Shown: one piece after another, positions 6,203 to 8,440 of the stretch
Layout of the letters: the number at the start of each line of letters is the position of its first letter
Position numbering within the stretch: the first letter of the stretch is position 1
Assembly (NCBI GenBank): GCA_001786225.1
Contig: MFVV01000008.1
Span: 1 to 8,440, forward strand
DNA: 8,440 nt
Source: Candidatus Nomurabacteria bacterium RIFCSPLOWO2_12_FULL_46_14
Lineage (GTDB): Bacteria > Patescibacteriota > Minisyncoccia > Phycocordibacterales > UBA9973
Direction of reading: 5' to 3'
Notes under the pieces: generated by a model
Seen by the model: the letters and a program-made list of their open reading frames with translations, nothing else
Databases searched by the model: none
Told to the model about the DNA's origin: nothing
Program-made: the position numbers and the translations under genes

Positions 6203-6229
6203 ATAAAAAATCAATTTTTATTTATTTTT
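6195..6229. terminator. AT-only bidirectional terminator hairpin between convergent genes
   Basis: Perfect 15-base arms (6195-6209 and 6215-6229) surround a 5-base loop and are made only of A and T, ending in a T-run on each strand. The stop codons of both convergent genes (TAA 6200-6202 on plus, TAA at 6224-6222 on minus) lie inside the arms. The position suggests a two-way transcription end, although the stem has no GC pairs and would be weak. Confidence 0.55.
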
Positions 6230-7205
6230 GGCATCTAGGGCAGAATACGGTGGTGCGGCTTTGGATAAGCATCTTTGCGAGCGGTTTGTGGCAGAGGGGG
6301 CATTGCTTGCCGGCCTTGCCATAGACCTGGTGCTCTCGGGCGTAGTTGCCGCGCGTTTCATCCAGGAGGCGATAGGTGGCCACCGAGGAGCCGCCCGTTT
6401 TAATGGCCCGGCGGAGTATATTAACTATGACTTTATGCAGTTTCGTCGTTTCCCTAGGGGATAGGGAAGAGGCGGGGCGATAGGGCAAAATGCGCGCCGC
6501 AAACAGACACTCGTCCGTGTAGATGTTGCCCAAGCCGGTGACTATTTTTTGCCCCATAAGAACGCTTTTGATATTGCCTTTTTTATTTTTCAGAGAATTA
6601 TGGAGATACTTGGCGGTAAAATTACGGCTTAAGGGTTCCGAGCCAAATAGGCCGAAATGATTTTCTTGCTCAAATGCTTGGCTGTCGGGATAATACAAAA
6701 GATAGCCGAACATGCGGGTGTCGTTGTAATAGAGAACTCCGCGCGAGAGTTGAAAAATTATATGAGTGTGCTTGTTGGGCAGGTGGTGTTCAGATAGTTC
6801 AATGGGATGGCCACCGATTAGCGGCGCGGGTTTCGCATTTTTTCTCACTCCTCCCTGCCCGTCCGGCAGGCGGGGCGCATTCACCGCCTTGTCGTTCGAA
6901 AACATGCGAAACCCGCGCCGCTCTGAATAATACGCGAACTGCCCGGACATTTTTAAATGTGCTAATAACACCTTGTTGCTCCTAAACCGGAAAATCAAAT
7001 TCTTTGCTCTGCGTTCTATGGCGGAAAATACCTCACCTTGGAGTCCACGTTCAAATTCCCGCTTTTTTTTAAATGAAGCAGGGCGAATATTGCCCTTGCC
7101 GGAGACAATTTTACTCCGGCGCACTTCTACCCGCTTTATTTTTTGGCCGACTATGGCCCGCACGAGCCCCCGGCGCAGATTTTCAACTTCAGGCAATTCC
7201 GGCAT
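6222..7205 (-). CDS. mutM: Formamidopyrimidine-DNA glycosylase (Fpg/MutM)
   Basis: This bifunctional glycosylase/lyase removes 8-oxoguanine and ring-opened purines. Diagnostic features of the 327-residue product: N-terminal MPELPEVE (catalytic P2, E3), RRAKNLI with K68, HLKMSGQF (83-90), NDTRMFGYL, a helix-two-turn-helix region GQKIVTGLGNIYTDECLF, and a C-terminal zinc finger with C302/C305 and C322/C325 plus R317 in QSRTTVFCPRCQ. Family members are usually about 270-290 residues. Much of the excess is residues 95-129, which correspond to a 103-bp inverted-repeat element between AYYS and IGGHPIE. The insert lies in a loop between strands of the N-terminal domain and leaves all catalytic residues in place, so activity is plausible. 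The gene is convergent with the methyltransferase gene and divergent from the amidase gene, with only 15 bases between the two ATGs. Confidence 0.93.
   Translation of the reverse strand: MPELPEVENLRRGLVRAIVGQKIKRVEVRRSKIVSGKGNIRPASFKKKREFERGLQGEVFSAIERRAKNLIFRFRSNKVLLAHLKMSGQFAYYSERRGFRMFSNDKAVNAPRLPDGQGGVRKNAKPAPLIGGHPIELSEHHLPNKHTHIIFQLSRGVLYYNDTRMFGYLLYYPDSQAFEQENHFGLFGSEPLSRNFTAKYLHNSLKNKKGNIKSVLMGQKIVTGLGNIYTDECLFAARILPYRPASSLSPRETTKLHKVIVNILRRAIKTGGSSVATYRLLDETRGNYAREHQVYGKAGKQCPLCHKPLAKMLIQSRTTVFCPRCQK
6820..6922. repeat. 103-bp inverted-repeat element inserted in frame in mutM
   Basis: Perfect 19-base inverted arms (AGCGGCGCGGGTTTCGCAT at 6820-6838 and its complement at 6904-6922) flank 65 bases. 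The interior contains a small hairpin, CCTGCC/GGCAGG (6854-6859 and 6865-6870). It encodes mutM residues 95-129, which other Fpg proteins lack. The layout resembles a tiny non-autonomous mobile element, but no target-site duplication was identified. Confidence 0.7.
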
Positions 7206-7223
7206 GTTATAATATATAACATG
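7203..7223. promoter_or_regulatory. Shared divergent promoter of mutM and the amidase gene
   Basis: The 15 bases between the two start codons (7206-7220) hold overlapping -10 boxes: TATAAT at 7208-7213 on plus, preceded by TG (extended -10), and TATATT on minus. The whole segment including both ATGs is a near-perfect palindrome with 9-base arms (CATGTTATA) around ATA. Predicted transcription starts fall on or beside each ATG, so both mRNAs would be leaderless or nearly so. The -35 regions lie inside the opposite coding sequence. Confidence 0.6.
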
Positions 7224-8060
7224 AAGAAAGTTTTTTTCATAACTTCAATATTTTTTGCTTTAATTCTTTTACCATTTTCTACGCGAGCGGAACCAGACGG
7301 CGAAGCGATGCCAGTAAAAATTTTATTGGTGCCCGGCCACGACAATGAAATCTGGGGCGCGCAGTACGGAAAGATTAAAGAAGCGGATATGAATCTTCGC
7401 CTAGCCCAAGAGCTTTTTAAAATTCTCCGGAACGAAAATAGATTTGAGACATATATTACCCGCGACAATCTGGGCTACACGACAGTCTTCGCGGATTATT
7501 TCGCCTCGGCAATGGATGAAGTAATCGCTTTTAAGAATAAGGCCAAGAAAGAAACGGCAGAGAAAATAGATTCGGGCGAACTTGTGCCCAAAGAGGGCGC
7601 GCCACACAATAACGCGGCGGCAGAGATGGCGCTCAAGCTTTACGCTTTTAATAAATGGGCGGGGGAGAATAATATTGACGCGGTGGTCCACATTCACTTT
7701 AACGATTATCCCCGGCCAAGCAAGTGGCTTATCGGCAAATATCGGGGCTTCGTCATTTATGTGCCGGAGGCGCAGATGCAAAACGCTAAGGCGAGTATCA
7801 CCTTGGGCGAGAGCATTTTTGTCGAACTCAAGAAAAAATACATCACCAGCACCTACCCGTGGGAAAAAGGCGGATTGGTGCCCGACCAGGAGCTGATTGC
7901 TCTGGGCGGGAACGGTACTCTGCCCGCGAGCGTTCGTTCTGTCCTCATAGAATACGGCTACATTTATCGCTTCGGCAACACCGCCTTTCGCCACGGCGCC
8001 TACAAAGACATGGCCGCCCGCACCGCAACCGGCATAAAGAACTACTTTTTCTTGAAGTGA
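7221..8060 (+). CDS. Secreted N-acetylmuramoyl-L-alanine amidase (Amidase_3 family)
   Basis: This zinc enzyme cleaves the bond between MurNAc and the peptide stem of peptidoglycan, acting outside the membrane in wall turnover or cell separation. The 279-residue product begins with a signal peptide (residues 1-23: two lysines, a hydrophobic core FFITSIFFALILLPF, then STRA before E24). Catalytic-domain motifs: VPGHD (ligand H40), KEADMNLRLAQ (ligand E54), VVHIHFND (ligand H159) and LIEYGYI (catalytic E244). There is no cell-wall-binding repeat, so targeting would depend on secretion alone. The frame is open further upstream to an ATG at 7143, but 7221 is chosen because it gives a clean signal peptide and lies directly after the extended TATAAT box at 7208-7213. 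The longer form would bury the signal and overlap mutM. Confidence 0.88.
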   Translation: MKKVFFITSIFFALILLPFSTRAEPDGEAMPVKILLVPGHDNEIWGAQYGKIKEADMNLRLAQELFKILRNENRFETYITRDNLGYTTVFADYFASAMDEVIAFKNKAKKETAEKIDSGELVPKEGAPHNNAAAEMALKLYAFNKWAGENNIDAVVHIHFNDYPRPSKWLIGKYRGFVIYVPEAQMQNAKASITLGESIFVELKKKYITSTYPWEKGGLVPDQELIALGGNGTLPASVRSVLIEYGYIYRFGNTAFRHGAYKDMAARTATGIKNYFFLK

Positions 8061-8126
8061 TAAATTGTGCAAAGCCCGACTTTGCCCAGGGGTAAAATTT
8101 ATCTAATTTTAAGCTATAATCTAGGC
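8061..8126. other. Intergenic gap with a short GC hairpin
   Basis: A 6-bp stem, GCAAAG (8069-8074) with CTTTGC (8080-8085), follows the amidase stop. No T-run follows it, so a terminator call is weak. The rest of the gap holds the TATAAT box of the next gene. Confidence 0.25.
8115..8120 (+). promoter_or_regulatory. -10 box of the last gene (leaderless)
   Basis: A perfect TATAAT lies exactly 6 bases before the ATG at 8127, the same spacing as at the glycosylase gene, placing the predicted transcription start on the start codon. No -35 is obvious. Confidence 0.55.
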
Positions 8127-8440
8127 ATGGAACCCCGGTTGCCCCAAATGCCGAATACAATTGAGACGCACGCTGAACGTATTAGCTCTCGGGATATTGA
8201 AGGTCTTGCGACTCCGCTTAATTTGAATGGCATTTTATATATGCCAAGGGCAAGTTTTGACCCTGAAACTTATCAACGAATCGGACGAAAATTTTCAGAT
8301 CAACCATGGTTTAAAGCTCTCAGGGTCGACAAAGATAACTGGAGAAGTGGTTTGGAAGATATAGAATTCGAAGGCATCATAAATGATGGAGACATAATGA
8401 TCGAATCCCATAATTATTTCTCTTCGTTGGGGCGCATGCC
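8127..8440 (+). CDS. Hypothetical protein (3' end outside window)
   Basis: The frame is open from ATG 8127 to the end of the window (104 codons). It begins MEPRLPQMPNTIETHAERIS and continues through NLNGILYMPRASFDPETYQRIG and DGDIMIESHNYFSSLG. There is no signal peptide or membrane segment. It looks soluble, mixed alpha/beta and acidic, and I recognise no family. The start is supported by a TATAAT box at the leaderless spacing. Composition appears more AT-rich than the amidase gene. A function cannot be proposed from this fragment. Confidence 0.65.
   Translation, partial: MEPRLPQMPNTIETHAERISSRDIEGLATPLNLNGILYMPRASFDPETYQRIGRKFSDQPWFKALRVDKDNWRSGLEDIEFEGIINDGDIMIESHNYFSSLGRM

Noticed and set aside
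7143..7220. Longer start for the amidase gene
   Set aside because: It would place 26 residues ahead of a clear signal peptide and overlap mutM. The TATAAT box lies directly before ATG 7221.
7401..8072. Minus-strand open frame (223 codons) opposite the amidase gene
   Set aside because: The amidase has a signal peptide and all zinc-site motifs. The reverse frame has no start signals or known motifs.
8069..8085. Hairpin after the amidase gene as a rho-independent terminator
   Set aside because: The stem is only 6 bp and no T-run follows.
1..8440. CRISPR array, tRNA or rRNA gene, transposase or phage genes
   Set aside because: I saw no regularly spaced direct repeats, no cloverleaf-like segment in the short gaps, and no transposase or integrase motifs in any frame. 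Nearly all sequence is taken up by protein genes.

Overview
The window looks like a piece of a compact, streamlined bacterial genome, most likely a Candidate Phyla Radiation (Patescibacteria, Parcubacteria-like) member. This is inferred from protein style and not from a marker gene. The clues are tightly packed genes, TATAAT boxes placed so close to start codons that mRNAs must be leaderless or nearly so, a YerC/TrpR-like regulator, a cysteine-poor family-4 uracil-DNA glycosylase, trimmed UvrA and UvrC proteins, and palindromic DNA inside reading frames. TGA ends at least four of the genes, so the TGA=Gly code of Gracilibacteria/Absconditabacteria does not apply.

Layout. Positions 2-586: 3' part of an unrecognised coiled-coil protein gene. 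659-1090: TrpR/YerC-family DNA-binding protein, with a long perfect palindrome just before its start (631-656) and a second copy just after its stop (1096-1117). 1220-3856: uvrA, interrupted by one in-frame TAA exactly between its two ATPase halves. 3853-5061: uvrC, overlapping the end of uvrA by 4 bases and lacking the usual C-terminal helix-hairpin-helix domain. 5074-5712: family-4-like uracil-DNA glycosylase with its own promoter and no iron-sulfur cysteines. 5720-6202: SpoU/TrmH-type RNA 2'-O-methyltransferase. 6222-7205 (minus): mutM/fpg. 7221-8060: secreted N-acetylmuramoyl-L-alanine amidase, divergent from mutM across only 15 bases. 8127-8440: start of an unrecognised gene that runs off the window.

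How the genes fit together. Four of the genes (uvrA, uvrC, the uracil glycosylase and mutM) form a DNA-repair island covering nucleotide excision repair and base excision repair. The palindromes flanking the TrpR-like gene suggest an autoregulated repressor that may also control uvrA-uvrC. That would be a damage- or metabolite-responsive repair switch different from LexA, and it is an inference.

The most unusual features are (a) the paired operator-like palindromes, (b) the clean split of uvrA, and (c) three different palindromic DNA elements lying in frame inside uvrA, uvrC and mutM, each adding about 17-35 residues where homologues normally have a short loop or linker. The two flanking genes of unknown function look more AT-rich than the repair block.
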